DNA of 64,000 bases from Rhynchopus sp. YZ270_cl-10 (GCA_964035575.1 OZ037850.1:1-64000); one strand, 5' to 3'. Positions 34,839 to 47,239 are shown, counted from the first letter of the stretch. Notes: a model not told the origin generated them from the sequence alone. A program made the numbers and translations.

Positions 34839-35103
34839 AAGAGAGAAATGTAAAGTATAGAAGGTGGACACCCCAACTTTCCGGTCACTATCATTTTAAA
34901 AAAAAAATAGGAAAATAAAAGATGAACCTTAGCCTTTGATTGGTCTCATCTCAAAATAAAATTGTTGAATAAGTTTGCTTAAAAAAGGGACTCGCGTTGC
35001 GGGATAGCTTCCACCTGTGTGCAACGTGGTTTTGTTAAGACTCTTTTCTTCGTTCATACCCTACCACCACCCTTTTCCCCGCACCCAAAAAAAAAAAACG
35101 GAT

Positions 35104-38019
35104 TTACTTTTTCTCTTCTGACGGCAGGTCTTTGTCAGCGTCATGCTTTTCCATGTCCAGTTTTTCGATCTTGTCGTGGTCCACCTCCTTGGGCAGGTCT
35201 GTGTTTTCTTCAATGTGCTTCTCCTCCGACTCCTTCTCGTGTTTCCCGATTTCTTCTTTGATAACAGTTTCCTTCTCCTCTTCGTGCTTTTCTTCTGTGG
35301 TTTTCTCCTTGGTCTCACCGTTGTTCTCTGCCTCCTTCAGGCACATTTGGTACAACTGCTTGTCACCGTAAGCCTGCAACTTCGGAATAGAGCCCTTGCC
35401 CTTCTCATGCATCTTCGTGATGACCATGTTCCGCAGAGTGTCGTCCTCCATCACCTCCGCGTCCTTTGCAGTCACCCACCCACTCTTCGTCACACATTTG
35501 AAGATCGGGGTCTCCTCTGTGTGCTCGAGGACCCACTCCACGAGCCAAGGAGATACGTACATGTTCGAGTAGAATCGCATGAGTGTCTGCTCCACAGGGA
35601 ATCTGTAGGTAAGGTAGGGGATAGGGAAGGTTTGATGCATTGTGTGTCGCGCCAAAATGTCTGAATAAACGTTCGACGGATACATACCCCATTTCTGTGT
35701 CGATCTTGCCCTGGTTGAGCGAGCCCTTGTAGATGATGCACCAGCGTGCCCCTTGAGGGGGCTGCTGCCGCCCTGCGTCCACTCTTGTTGAGTATGTCAC
35801 TGAGCGCCATTGCTGTTGAATGGAATAGGGTATATAGGGTGACGAGAAGGTGTGGTCCATACGTTGACGCCGTCTGCCCGCCACGCAAGCGTGGGCGACG
35901 AGTACGCGCTGTAGTGCGTAAGGAGAAGCCCGTTCTTGTTCTGCGTCCACCGCCCCGAGGAGAAGTCCTTCCACCACCACTTATTGCTGTTGTGGTGCAG
36001 CGCAATCATCCTGTTGTTCTTGTTGAAGTGCAGGAACGATGTCCCGCACACAAGCTCCTTTGCGGGCAGCATTGTACCGCCGAGCGCTGCAGGCGGCATC
36101 ATGGTGTACTTTGCTTTGAGTGCGATCCACGCAATCTGGAATGTATCCTTGTCGCCGATGCCCGGCACGCTGTGGCCACGGGTGCATTTGTTGGAACGGC
36201 AGCTCTTCTCAAGGTAGTGCCCGAAGTACATTGCGTTGTAGTACACGTTGTTGTGGTAGTTGAAGTAGAACGCCAACGCAAGCGGCTTCCACCCCCCGCA
36301 GCTCTTGCACACCACCATCAGTCCACTCTCCTGCGAGGGTGCGTGGCGTGCATCGCCGAAGGGCCACCCGCCAATCGCCTCCCAGATCTTCGCGTCCCAC
36401 AGCAACGTCCACAGGTCGGGCCAGAACACTGCCGACTCTTGGGGGTCACGGATTTGGAAGATCTCCAACGGATCGACCAGAGGAAGCTGTGAGGGATGTG
36501 GCATGTGGAGAGGGGGGTGGGTAGTGGTTGTGTGGCAGAGGGAATGGGAATGGGTGCATACGGAGTCGGCGTCAAGGAAGAGCACCTCGTCGAAGGAGGA
36601 GGCCAGCACCACAGCAGGCTTCAGGGAGAACATATCGCTGAGTGTGGGCGACTTCGCCTCGGGCGGCAGTGTGCGCACCATGACACCAAGCTGGTACAGT
36701 GCTGCCTTCATGCTCTCGCTGTACGTCGTCTTCTCTTCGGACGACTGCCAGATCTGTGCGGAGGGTAAAGGGTGGCATATGAATGTGCATGGACGTCATG
36801 TGAAACATACCTCAACCGGAATAGGGGAATCCAGATACCCACGCAGGAACGCTACTGTCGCCAATGCCTGAGGCAGCGTCGACACACCACCAGCCATGCT
36901 GTTGAAGGAAAGAAAGGGTAAAGAAAGGTGAGAATAGCTAACGCTAACACTTAGCAATTCGCCGTTCGTAACTGGCCTAAAAAAGTGAGTGAAATTAGAG
37001 AGAAATAAACATACATAGCGATACCCTTGCCGCACCACTTTGGGAGCTTGTCCGGTGTGGGCAAATCTTCAACGAAGTCTGACCAGACACCGAGGGTATT
37101 CTTCTTAGGCTCATGCTTGCGTGCCTTCTCCGCAAGGACTGCGATGAAGTCTGTGGAGGCGGCGGGGTTCTTTGAGCGGGAGAAGGAGTGGCTGGTGGAC
37201 ATGACGTCCTCGAAGACGTTGCGGCACACAGAGTGGCACGACGTCTTCTTGCACTTCACGGGGTGGCGTGTCGTTCCGAGCTTGCCTCCGCACACACAGA
37301 TGCCGTTCTCGATCACTGTTGAGCACGTTGCGTCGGGGATCGTCACGTTGTTGTTTTTTTCGCACTTCCGCGCCTTCTCCACTGCTACACAGTCGTAGTC
37401 CGAGCTCACGGGGTTCTGCTGTGTGCAGTTCCCTAAGGCTCTCGCCGCACCTAGAGGGTTCACGCGTGTGGCGCAGTATCCATATCGGCAGTCCTGAGTT
37501 ATGAAATTGTTGCGCATTTTTTAAATTTTTTGAATATTTTTAACATACCGGGATCCACTCACCATGGTGCTTGAAGGGGAACATACATCGTTCCCCCACT
37601 GTTGTGAATGTGAGTGCAGACGGGTACAGCACGTCGCACACTGCGGTGGTGTTGCGGAACTCCTGCAGCTCCGGGAGGACGAGGGGGTGCGTCTCGCCGC
37701 TTGGGGGTGGGGTGTTGGGGTTTTGTGCGACATTATCCTTTTGTGATTTGTCGTCATGCTTGCCGCCTGGTGCTGGCTGCCGTGGCTGTGTTGGACGCGA
37801 CACGTGAAATAGCAGCACCACCAACGTAACCAGCGAGCACACAAACAGCCCCGTTGCCGTCACCGCCCGCCCCGACCCACCCCCATGTACACCCGGCGAC
37901 GTGTTCCGGAACTTCGGGTTCGACCCGTTCCCACCACTCTCCCACCCTGAATGCGATCTATTGTGCGACACCCGTGGACTCACATTCCGCAGTTGCCCAC
38001 CCCGTGTGGCTGGAGGCAT
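35104..38019 (-). CDS. GT71-type glycosyltransferase 2 with FN2-like stem and Glu/Lys tail
   Basis: Exons are 38019-37549, 37493-37015, 36898-36811, 36753-36562, 36486-35863, 35812-35688 and 35602-35104, giving 825 aa. The N-terminal cytosolic part is Ser/Gly/Arg-rich; the signal anchor is about 53-75. The FN2-like module (GERCMFPF, then DCRYGYCATR) is split by intron 1. A second Cys-rich region precedes WCGKGIAIMAG, the catalytic start. DAD lies at about 407-409; FWPDLWTLLWDAKIW, GDKDTFQIAW and HHNSNKWWWKDF are conserved with paralogue 1. The C-terminus is a Glu/Lys-rich tail ending LPSEEKK. It lacks the intron that splits LVCG in paralogue 1. Predicted Golgi mannosyltransferase-type enzyme. 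Confidence 0.88.
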
Positions 38020-39332
38020 CTTGCCCCTGCCCTGCCCACAGGCCGTTTCCTGGAGGTGGGAAGGTGTAAGGAGGGTGACGGGAAGGGAGAAGAAGGGAAG
38101 GAAAAAACAATGTGGTTGTGCTATCTCGGTTTACCTTGAAAGCAGCGGGAGGGGGTTTCCTTATTTTTTTATTTCTGCAAAAAGTGAACATGAGGGTAAA
38201 AAAATACCGGAGAAGGGGGGGCGACGGTGCCACGTTTCAAAGGGTTGGGGGTCTTAAAGAAAAAGAAACCTTGTCGGGGAAAGCTTATTCGGGGGACTGA
38301 TGTTTGGGTTGTCAGAGGGGGAAAAACTCAAGGGTGTCGCTGTCACTGTTGATGGAATTTTCCAAAAAAAAAAAAGCAAAAAAAAAAACGAAAAAAAAAC
38401 GGATGTTTCTGATTGCAAAGCTATTTCAGGGGAAGGGATGGGTTGTGGGTCGAATCTATCACCCGGTGAGGGGGTGATCCCGAACAACGTGATTCAGTCT
38501 GCAGAGACGTCCCCTATGCACCGCATTGAGGAGCTGGAGACAGAGAACTCACGGCTCAATCATGAAGTCGTCTGTGCCATTTCTCTGGTCGGGGAGCGGT
38601 TTTTTTTAAACTGTGGTTAGCGGTTTTTGCTGCTCAACTCTGAACTAGAAAAAGATCGAGAAAACGTCATTGATTCAAAAAAAAAAAAAAATGGGGGGGG
38701 AAGTGGGCGGGGGTGGGCGCGCTGGGGAAATAACCCCTTCACGATAAAGCATACCAATGCAAAGTTGGAATGCAGAGTTTTATTTGTAAAAAAAAAAGGG
38801 GGTTTTTTGTTTCATGACAATGCATGTGTGTCTTCGTGCTGTCTGTGCACATTTCAACACAAAAAGAAAAAAAAATGCTTATAACCCTGTACTGAGCTAC
38901 CTAAAAAATACACCACACAATAAAGAGAATAAAAGATGGGGAAAAAACAGCGTTTTTCAAGGTAAACCCAACAGGCTTTAAAAAAATCTTGAAGGGGATC
39001 GGGGGGGGGAATGTCCCGCAGGCACATCTGAAAAATAACCATGGGGAGTTTGTCATCTGAAAAACCATAAATTTATTCAAAAAAAAAAAATAAGGGGGAA
39101 AAAAAAAGCCACCGCAACAAAGTCTCCATGCCACAAACGCTCTGCCACCACTGCCAAGGCAGAGCGGGGAGGGTCCCAAACGGTTCACTGGGGGAGGGGG
39201 GAGGTCCTCCTAGGTAAAAGAAAACAAAAGACAACAAGAAAAGTTTAGTTAAAAAACGTGAGGGCAGAGGGAATATTTTGAAGGGGGGTTATAGAGCCTT
39301 GCACTCTAGAAGGAATCTAAAAAGAAAAGTAG

Positions 39333-39364
39333 AAAGACGGATGTGTCTGACGGAGACACATATG
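39333..39364 (+). repeat. hairpin related to family B
   Basis: ATGTGTCTG and its complement CAGACACAT-like CGGAGACACAT enclose a short loop. Confidence 0.5.
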
Positions 39365-39923
39365 AACAACTGCATTGAAAACCAGGCCAGGAGATGAAAC
39401 CCTATCGTAACGCACCGTACCACGTTCGGACATGGGGAAATCCACGTAAACGTTCCCGCTGAAGAGAGATAAAAAAATCCCCCCCGTACATTTTTTTTTT
39501 CCCCTCTATAATTCTGCCTGTTCACCACAGTACGCAGGCCTGAGACAAAAAAAAAATAGTATAAAATTTGAGTGTATAATGCATACACTCAACCAAAGGA
39601 GAAAAACAAAGAGCAGATCGGTCTTTTCTTTGCGTTGTCTTTTTCTTTCTTTTTCTTTTTCTTTCTTCTTTTTTGACAAAAAATGAACAACGTACGAACA
39701 CCACCTGAAAACAGCTTTGCTACAGTTTGCAAGACACATTCCAAATCTGGGGAGAGAGGTTTTATATTTCAAAAAAAAAATAATAAAGATGTGACCATTG
39801 TCAAAATGCATGCACCTCAGCGCACTAAAAAAAAAATAGGTGTACAAAAATCAGCGCCAATTTCGATCAAATAGGGTTGGAGGAGTGCAGAAGGCCATCT
39901 AAAAAAAAAAAAAAAAAAAAAAA

Positions 39924-39985
39924 TTGTTTCATATACATTCTTTTTCTAATGAAAAGAAGGTACAGAGGGTGCTAAAGAAGTACCC
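39924..39985 (+). repeat. family D element
   Basis: TTTCATATAC, a TTCTTTTTC/GAAAAGAA stem, then AGGTACAGAGGGTGC and AAGTACCC. It follows a poly-A run. Confidence 0.65.
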
Positions 39986-40543
39986 TTGCTTTTTTTGTTT
40001 GTGTTTGTTGTGGTTATGATAACAAAGTGGACTCGTTTATTTTTTTTTTTTCCTCTTTAGCAAATAATGCATATAGCATCGTCACTAAAAAAAAAAAAAT
40101 CATGAAGAAGCGCTGCACAACTTTATCGTCCCTGCCTCCTAAGCAGTTTTGCTTGAGGCACGGTTATTTACGCGAATAAAAGATATGATTCAGCGTTTGT
40201 CGTGCTAACGATACCAGATGCTGTCCCTCTGTCTCGTCGCATCTGAAAAGTGCGGCCTAAACTGTCACACCTCCGACCCCTTAATCAAAAACAACACTTG
40301 GTAGTGCTGAAACGATGCAAAAAAAAGGGGTTTTTTTTTCTCGTTTGCAAGATGATTGTTAGCCACCTTCAAACAGATGTAGTGTGGACAACACCAATGA
40401 GTGCTCACCAAGAGATGAAAATATAACTTGAAAGATGAACAACACCTCTGCAAGGAGCAACAAGAAAAAGAAAACAAATAGACTCTGGAAGACTGTACTG
40501 AACCATTTGAGGGTTATGACTCGAAAGGGGAAAAAAAATGTAT

Positions 40544-40574
40544 AAGGTGAACCTGAGCCTCTCGTGCTTGGTCA
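40544..40574 (+). repeat. family A hairpin
   Basis: Left arm AAGGTGAACCTGAGC, loop CTCTCGT, right arm GCTTGGTC; the changes keep pairing through G-U pairs. Confidence 0.75.
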
Positions 40575-41446
40575 AAAAAAAGCAATTGAGTGAAGAAAAA
40601 AAAAGGGTCCCAACACGGAACACAATTCCTTTTATTGAGCGACTGATGAACCACAACCGAAGGGGAATCTTCCCAAGTAAATTGTCATATACGATTTGTT
40701 TGTCGAAATAACGGAACACTTTGCAGTCTTGGACACCACACGGTGTACCTATTTTCCGAACAAACAAAATGGACACTATACTACATTTTGCACACTTGAA
40801 ACTAACCGGTTTATTGAGCACAAAACCAGTCGTTTTGAAATTAAATAAGAGAACCCCCAATGCGTCAGATCAAGCTACGGCCGTGAGTAAATCAATCATG
40901 ACAAACCACAGCCATACCGGTTACAAAAAAGAATTTAATGACGAACGTACCTCAAGGGTACACATCAGTTTAACAAGAGTGGTATTTTGAACGGTGCAGA
41001 GTGGCAGCCCCCCGCCGCCTTGTAGTGCCGATGCCCGCACTCCACAAGAACGTATACTTGAAATGCAAAGCCCTCTCGTGACAGTGTACCTAAAGAAAAG
41101 ACGTCCTATTCAGATGCACAACACAGTTTCAAGAAACATTGACATTAAGCCTTCATCAGCATCCGCTGTGTACAAAATACCGTTGCGCGTAACGATGTAC
41201 CTTTTTTTTTTTTTTTCAAACAAAAATTTAAAATATAGATTTTGCAACAACGACTATCGCGTCTATATTCACCCATGGTACTCAAAAACAAACAATGCTT
41301 CCAAAAAAAAGTCCCTTCCCTCACTCCCCAGACTCTCCAAGACGTCCCGAGTGTGTGAAATGGAGGTTTATTTAAAACCAGAAAAACCGGAAAATAGCGA
41401 ATAAAAAATATATATAATTATTGGGTAATTATTACCCCATAATTAC

Positions 41447-41544
41447 ACGCAGGTGTGTTTTTTGTCACGAGTGACCTAAACCCACGAGCGAAGCGAGTGG
41501 GTTTAGGGAACAAGTGACAAAAAACACACCTAAGTGTAATTATC
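41447..41544. mobile_element. foldback element with AGGTGTG ends
   Basis: GGTGTGTTTTTTGTCAC at the left has its complement GTGACAAAAAACACACC at the right. A second inner stem is CTAAACCCAC with GTGGGTTTAG. It is embedded in a larger AT-rich palindrome (GTAATTATTACC / GGTAATAATT). No coding capacity. Confidence 0.8.
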
Positions 41545-42022
41545 TGGTAATAATTTCACATAATTAGTTTTTTTTTTATCGTGCAATTTTTGACGAGTGT
41601 ACAAATCCGGCGAGTCCCCGTCACCCTCCAGTCACTGTGCATGTCGATGATGGGAGGGTGTATGTGGGGTGTGGGAAATGTGCCGAAGTATGGATGTTGA
41701 ACCGAAAAAGTGGGAGAGGGTATAATTATTTGTGATCATTTTTGGTTTGGGGTTGGGAATCACATTTCAACAAGTTGGTAACAACTGTCTATCCTTGGAC
41801 GATGCGAAGCGTGAAGTTGAGGTTTCCGGTGTGTTTTTCCGGGATTTTTTTTTTTTTTGGCGGATAATCAAAAACGTGTTTGAGGGGCCTAGAACTGCTC
41901 AAATAGGTCAAATTTTGCTTTGAATGGGCTCAAATCGTCGAAATTAACCCTTATAGGGGGGAAAAAAAATTTTGCAGAGTCCCTTTCCCTTTGGCGACTT
42001 AGGATCACCAAAAGTGGGTTTG

Positions 42023-42118
42023 AGCGTGTAATTATTACCCATAATTACACGGCTGACATTTTTGGTCGCAAATCGCTAACGATTCATAATTACACGCTTG
42101 GTAATAATTACACGCTCC
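42023..42118. mobile_element. short foldback element, GAGCGTGTAATTATTACC ends
   Basis: 18-bp terminal inverted repeats enclose about 60 bp. The termini share the CGTGTAATTATTACC core with the borders of the 41447-41544 element. Confidence 0.75.
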
Positions 42119-43591
42119 CAGATTATAATTTTTGGTTCTTCCTGAAGGATTTGTACACGAGTCAAAAATTACACGATAAAAAAAGCTATATTATACCTTG
42201 ATTAGGCACACCTATATAAAAAAGGGGGAAAAGAAAGAGAAAAAAACGGCAGATTTTTGACAAACATGCAAAAGAAAAAGTTAATAATCTATCAAGGGGA
42301 GAGAAGGAGAACACCCAGTATCTCCTCATCACTTTGTCATGCTACTTTTTTTTTTCCTCTCCATCGCTGTATCACTCCTAACCTAGTGCAGGGTGGGGAT
42401 TTTTTCCTTGAGGATTTTTCCTCAAGGATTCCCTGAGGCAGCTGCATGTTTAAAAAGCATCAGAAAAAACAAACCTCAGTTTAGTCACCTTGCACAGGAA
42501 AGGCACGAACTCTTAAAATCAACTAAACTACATGGCGACCTAACGTGGTGATCACACCTTTGAGAAGAATGAATGAATGGTCAAAAAATCTGTCAAAAAT
42601 GAGGGTTGATTAGAATTTTGAAAGAACGAAAAAAGAAAGAAAAAAACAAGGAATTGCTATCGGGGGCGGGGGGGAAACTACCAGACTCATCAGCACCAAT
42701 CAAAGCGCCAGGATGCTACGGTGGTTTCAAAAAATCGGGCGCAGGGTTTTCCACAGCACACCCCGTTTTTTTTCCTTAGCAATTAGTTGATTTTGTTGTT
42801 GTTTTCCACATACCTTCCTTCAACAAGGGAGGTTGTAGGGAAAGCTTCCACTAAACTGGCACCTTTTTTACTCCATCAACAGAGAAAAAAGGCCACTCAA
42901 GCCTGGTGATGTACTTTCTGGCCAGAGCTGTGTACAGTCTACAAAAAAGGGGTGCTGTGTCTGTCTGTGCCTGAGCTGGTTCTGTCTCTGTGCTTCCAAA
43001 AAAAAAACAAAGAATGGCTGATGAAGATAAAGATAGCCTCGCCACCTTCAAAAAACAAAACAAAAACAAAACAAAAACAAAAAAAAACATTTGAAAGAGA
43101 GACGACTCATCAATCCCGGCAGTATCACAGCAACCCCCTCTTGGCATTTCTTGTAGCTTTGTGATGCCGTGCACGACGGTGAAGAAAATGATGACTTGTG
43201 GTTTCACCGTTGGCTTACAACGGTAAAACCACAAGTCAAGTCAAGTCATTTACTCCGCTGTCGTGTACCGCAGCTCAAAGACACTCTTTTTTTTTGAGGG
43301 GGTGGGTGGGGTGGGGGTAAAACAAAAGATAAAACAAAAGAAGAAACCGACATGATTCAAAAAAACAAAAAAAGGTTAACTTACTTAACCTGAAATGGGA
43401 ACAAAAGACATAAAAAAAAAGGGGGGGTAGCCAATCACTCACCAATACTGGGGTAAAAATCTGCACTCATTGTCGGCCGAAGCCTATTTGTACTGCAGAA
43501 GATTTATACCCGCAACCTTTTTTTCACAAAAAAAGGTAGAGAATATGACAATGGAGATTGCAGAGGTGGCAACTACACTCCAACAAATTTT

Positions 43592-43625
<34 letters not shown>

Positions 43626-43685
43626 AAAGACCTGTCTTCGGAGTCATAACACGTGTACTCTTACACGTTTTCACAAATATGTCTG

Positions 43686-43726
43686 AAAGATGAATGCCTG
43701 TGGCCATGACACAAATACGCATCTTC
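43686..43726 (+). repeat. family B-like hairpin
   Basis: AAGATGAATGCCTG at the left and CGCATCTT at the right, with an imperfect inner stem. Confidence 0.5.
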
Positions 43727-44156
43727 ACAAATATACCCCCCAACCCCGTCTCCCTAATGATACCGGTATCAAAATACTATTCCCCATCTCGAGAGTCGGG
43801 ATCAAATTATCTCAACTTCTGGAAAAGAAAAAAACAAAATGCTGTTGAACAAAACTTATCAAAAAGAGAAAAAAGAAAGAAGACGTCCCGACTGCAGATG
43901 TGCTCGGGGGAGAATAAAAAAAGGTGGGGGTGGGAGGGAGGGTTTGAATGGGTTTTTATGAAGTTTTTGTTATGTTTGCTTTGTGGGAGGGGGGGGGATC
44001 GTTACTTTATTCTGAAGGGTATATCTCCCTTTTTTTTTCTCAACATTTTCTCAAAATAATTCAAACTAATATTTTGTCAAAAAAAAATACCACAAAAAAA
44101 AAAAAAAAAACTCCACAGCCAGGAATCCTTATCTCCCGTCTACTTCATTTTTTTTA

Positions 44157-44200
44157 GAAATCTTGGTTGTGTTTTAGTGTAGCCACAGGATGAGCTCTAC
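44157..44200 (+). repeat. family C element
   Basis: AAATCTTGGTTGTGTTTTAG, then TGTAGCCACAGGATGAGC. It aligns with 54948-54999. Confidence 0.6.
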
Positions 44201-44670
44201 TATTTTATTTTTCCAAGGGTAAAATGACGGTAAGGTTTGGCTGAAAGAGTGGTGGGGTTTTGGGGTGGGTGAAGACTCTCTTTAGGATGGACAACAAGAG
44301 GGCGGGGTCAGTGTGTGTGTATGGGTTAAAAAAAAAACGACTCCTTTTGCATTTCCTTTAAAGAGGGGGTTGATTCAAAGAATCGACGAAGTGTGTAGCA
44401 CGACGAAACTAAAACTGTGGGTGCTGAAGAGAGAAAAAAAATCCCTAAACAGGGGGGAGTTTGAATGGGTTTTTATGAAGTTTTTTTTTTGTTTTTTTTT
44501 TTTTTTTTGCGGAAAAGCTCGTTTTTCCAAAAAAGAGCGAAAGTTTTTTTTGTTATTATTCTTTTGAGCGCCAAATACTGAACCAAAACCCGACAAAGTA
44601 ATGATCCGTCGCGCAGTCACAATCTCATGACTGAGAGGGTGGACAACAAAAAATGAAAAAATGAAAAAAC

Positions 44671-44703
44671 AAATGTGATATGCCTCACGAGCATACACAT
44701 TTA
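44671..44703 (+). repeat. family B hairpin
   Basis: AAATGTGATATGC, loop CTCACGA, and GCATACACATTT pair across the loop. Confidence 0.75.
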
Positions 44704-45411
44704 AATAGAAAAACTTGGTAAAGCTGATGACCCTTTATTTTTTAGTCACTTTTCACAGCGTTGTGCTCATACATTAGAAATATATGAACAACGCCTCTCA
44801 AAGAGAGACTTAAGGCATATTACCTTTTCAGTCTGGGTCATATTAATTGCAAAAAAAAAACTACTTTCCCCTTATCCAAAAGCATACATTATTTTCGGTA
44901 AGAAGGGAGTGGATTAGGGGAGTGAATAAGGAAATGGGGGACGTTTTGTGGGGTGGGGTGTAACTTTCACCGTTTCAAAAAAAAAAAAAGAAAAGAAATA
45001 AAAAAGCAACACCTTCCGCCTTCCACCACCCCCTTCCCTTGTGGCAAAACAACAAAAATAAACGCTGACGTAAGAGGGGATGGGTGGAGGGTAATAAAAG
45101 AGAAGTTTGCTCAGTGGGGGGGGATACTTCAAAACCAATACAAAAAAAAGTACAAAAAAAAAGCTTGTAAGATGACCCTAAGACTCACCTTGTAAAAAAA
45201 AAAGTGGTAAAAAGTTGAATAAGATGAACCTAAGCTTGCTTTGGTTCCTAAGAGAAATGTGAAACATTCGAAAAAAAAAAATCCCCCTCCTTTTTTTTGC
45301 CATTTGACTTCACAACGCAATCTTTACTTAAACGGGGTGTTGTTTGCATAAGAGACTGTGTCGGTCAGAACTGGCGTTTCAAAGGGGGGCGAAAATGGAA
45401 GAAAAGTTTAT

Positions 45412-45447
45412 AAGATGAACCTAAGCCTTTGTGATTTAGTCATCTTA
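45412..45447 (+). repeat. family A hairpin
   Basis: Left arm AAGATGAACCTAAGCC, a TTTGTGA loop, and right arm TTTAGTCATCTTA. Confidence 0.75.
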
Positions 45448-46080
45448 AACTTACCGGAGGTGGGGGGGCACAACCATGCTTTCCTTGCCTCCATTTTGGT
45501 TTACATCTGAAAGAAAAGATTATAAGATGAACCCAAGCCTCATGCTGCTAATGATACTCCTGAAGGAAGACCATGGGGGTTCTGGTGGTATGGTGAAGGG
45601 GGGGACGAATATTCAAAACAATAGTAAATAATACAACAACAAAAAATAGTAAAAAAAAATAACAATTGGGGGCTGTAGGTTAGCGTCCCCAATTAACAAA
45701 AAAAACTGCAATTCTAAAGGTTAATTTTATCGTGCAATTTGCTATAAAAATACTGTTTCAAATATTCAACAAAAACAATTAAAAAAAAACTCCTGACAGG
45801 AAGCTGTTCTTCCCAATGATACGATAGAGAAACGGGTTACAAATGACAGGAGCGGACAGAAAACAGAACCAAAGGAAGTTTCGAAAAAGATATCTCACGG
45901 GGGGTACAGACTTTAAAAAAAATGTGGCATTCTTTTTTTTAGAAATATGGTGGCCAATATTTCCTGAGGTACTCCCGATACTGATGAGGGATATTTTCCC
46001 AAGGGTGAACCACCACTTCAGAGCAGAGCTGGGACCCTTCTGAACACTGGGGGTGAAAATTTTAAAAAAAAAAACCTTGT

Positions 46081-46115
46081 AAGATATAATGTACCTCTCC
46101 ATACATACACATCTT
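46081..46115 (+). repeat. family B hairpin
   Basis: Left arm AAGATATAATGTACC, a short TCTCC loop, and right arm ATACATACACATCTT. Confidence 0.7.
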
Positions 46116-46356
46116 AAAAAGAAAGACAAAAGGAATGAGACGGACCTAAGTCTCCCATGCTTCATCGCCTTGCTGATTTAAGGATCTAAAAAATGGAGAA
46201 AAGTGCAAACACCTCACCAAACACCAGGCATTTTAAAACAATACTGACTAAGCCTCACTGTGCGTAGTGAAATAAAAACTGCAGAAAGGAAAAACACAGT
46301 GTGGTTCACTGGGTAAAGGAGGACAGATGAAAATGAAGTAAAACAAAGTGGAAGGG

Positions 46357-46430
46357 ATTTTTTTTTGATAAATTGTTGGAGTAGTGTGGTTGCCTCGGTA
46401 GTGTTGCCACAGTTGTGCAATCTCCACTTA
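46357..46430 (+). repeat. 65-bp dispersed motif, copy 1
   Basis: GATAAATTGTTGG to GTTGCCACAGTTGTGC and ATCTCCACTT; it is repeated at 46807-46871. GTGGTTGCC and GTTGCCAC can form partial stems. Confidence 0.7.
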
Positions 46431-46469
46431 CTTGATGTGATTTTTTCAGGGAACAGAGAAGTAGGTTGG

Positions 46470-46504
46470 AAGATGATCCTAAGCCGCACAGCGCCTAGCC
46501 ACCT
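46470..46504 (+). repeat. family A hairpin
   Basis: Left arm AAGATGATCCTAAGC, loop CGCACAGC, right arm GCCTAGCCACCT. Confidence 0.75.
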
Positions 46505-46806
46505 AGAAAAAAAAGGGGAACAAAACAGAACATTTTTTGTTTAATTTGGAAGAACGTCACATAAAAGGTGTGGCCCTTTAGAAGGGGCACTTTTTTGTGT
46601 GGTTTTTCTCTCTGTATCTTTTAAAGCACAACGTCCCTTTAGGTCCGCCTCCACCGCGAGTGAAAAACCCTATGTTCACGAGAAATGCCATATTTGTCGT
46701 TAAAAATGAGAAGTTCTCTGATATAAAATTGTCTAACTAATGTCATTACTTTCTACATAAAAAGTTCTCTTTTGGGGTTGCCTTTGGGGACGGGAATATC
46801 CCCCCT

Positions 46807-46871
46807 TTTTTTTTTGATAAATTGTTGTGGTTGCCTCGGTTGTGTTGCCACAGTTGTGCCATCTCCACTTT
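46807..46871 (+). repeat. 65-bp dispersed motif, copy 2
   Basis: It matches 46357-46430 with a 9-bp internal deletion. Confidence 0.7.
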
Positions 46872-46940
46872 ACAATTCTTTTTTTTTTTTTTATAAATCT
46901 GGCAAAATCTAGTGGGAAAGTTTCATGTATTTCAAAAAAA

Positions 46941-46970
46941 AATGAATGTGCTTCTCATGCACACATATAT
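46941..46970 (+). repeat. family B hairpin
   Basis: AATGAATGTGC, loop TTCTCAT, GCACACATAT. It is followed 15 bp later by a family A hairpin. Confidence 0.75.
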
Positions 46971-46984
46971 TCTAAGCAAAGTTA

Positions 46985-47020
46985 GTTAGTTAAACCTAGC
47001 CTCTCATGCTTGGCCACCTA
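46985..47020 (+). repeat. family A hairpin
   Basis: Left arm GTTAGTTAAACCTAGCC, loop TCTCAT, right arm GCTTGGCCACCTA. Confidence 0.7.
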
Positions 47021-47160
47021 ATGGAATGGTGGTGTCGATGGTGTGCCTCATGTATGCTGATCCTACGAAGGCTGGTGAACGCTCCAGGAACTTTTCACTT
47101 TGTTCGTTGTGCACACAAAAGGAACTGTATCAACACGCATCCAGTAAGAGATTTTAAAAA

Positions 47161-47239
47161 GTGAAGACGATGAGTGCAAAACGCCTCTGGGGCGCAGGGC
47201 ACTGACCATGGGGTTATCAAACCCCACGGAGTGTTTAAC
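47161..47239 (+). repeat. family E structured element, complete
   Basis: GTGAAGACGATGAGTGC, the CGCCTCTGGGGCG hairpin, GCAGGGCACTGACC, then GGGG and CCCC around TTATCAAA, and GGAGTGTTTAAC. Confidence 0.75.

Larger units (their letters stand above)
31911..35103. other. 3.2-kb gene-free region rich in small palindromes
   Basis: It carries family A hairpins at 32557, 33440, 34334, 34579 and 34919, family B hairpins at 32861 and 34478, a family E element at 32694-32775 and a family D element at 34777-34838. No coding region is supported. Confidence 0.65.
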
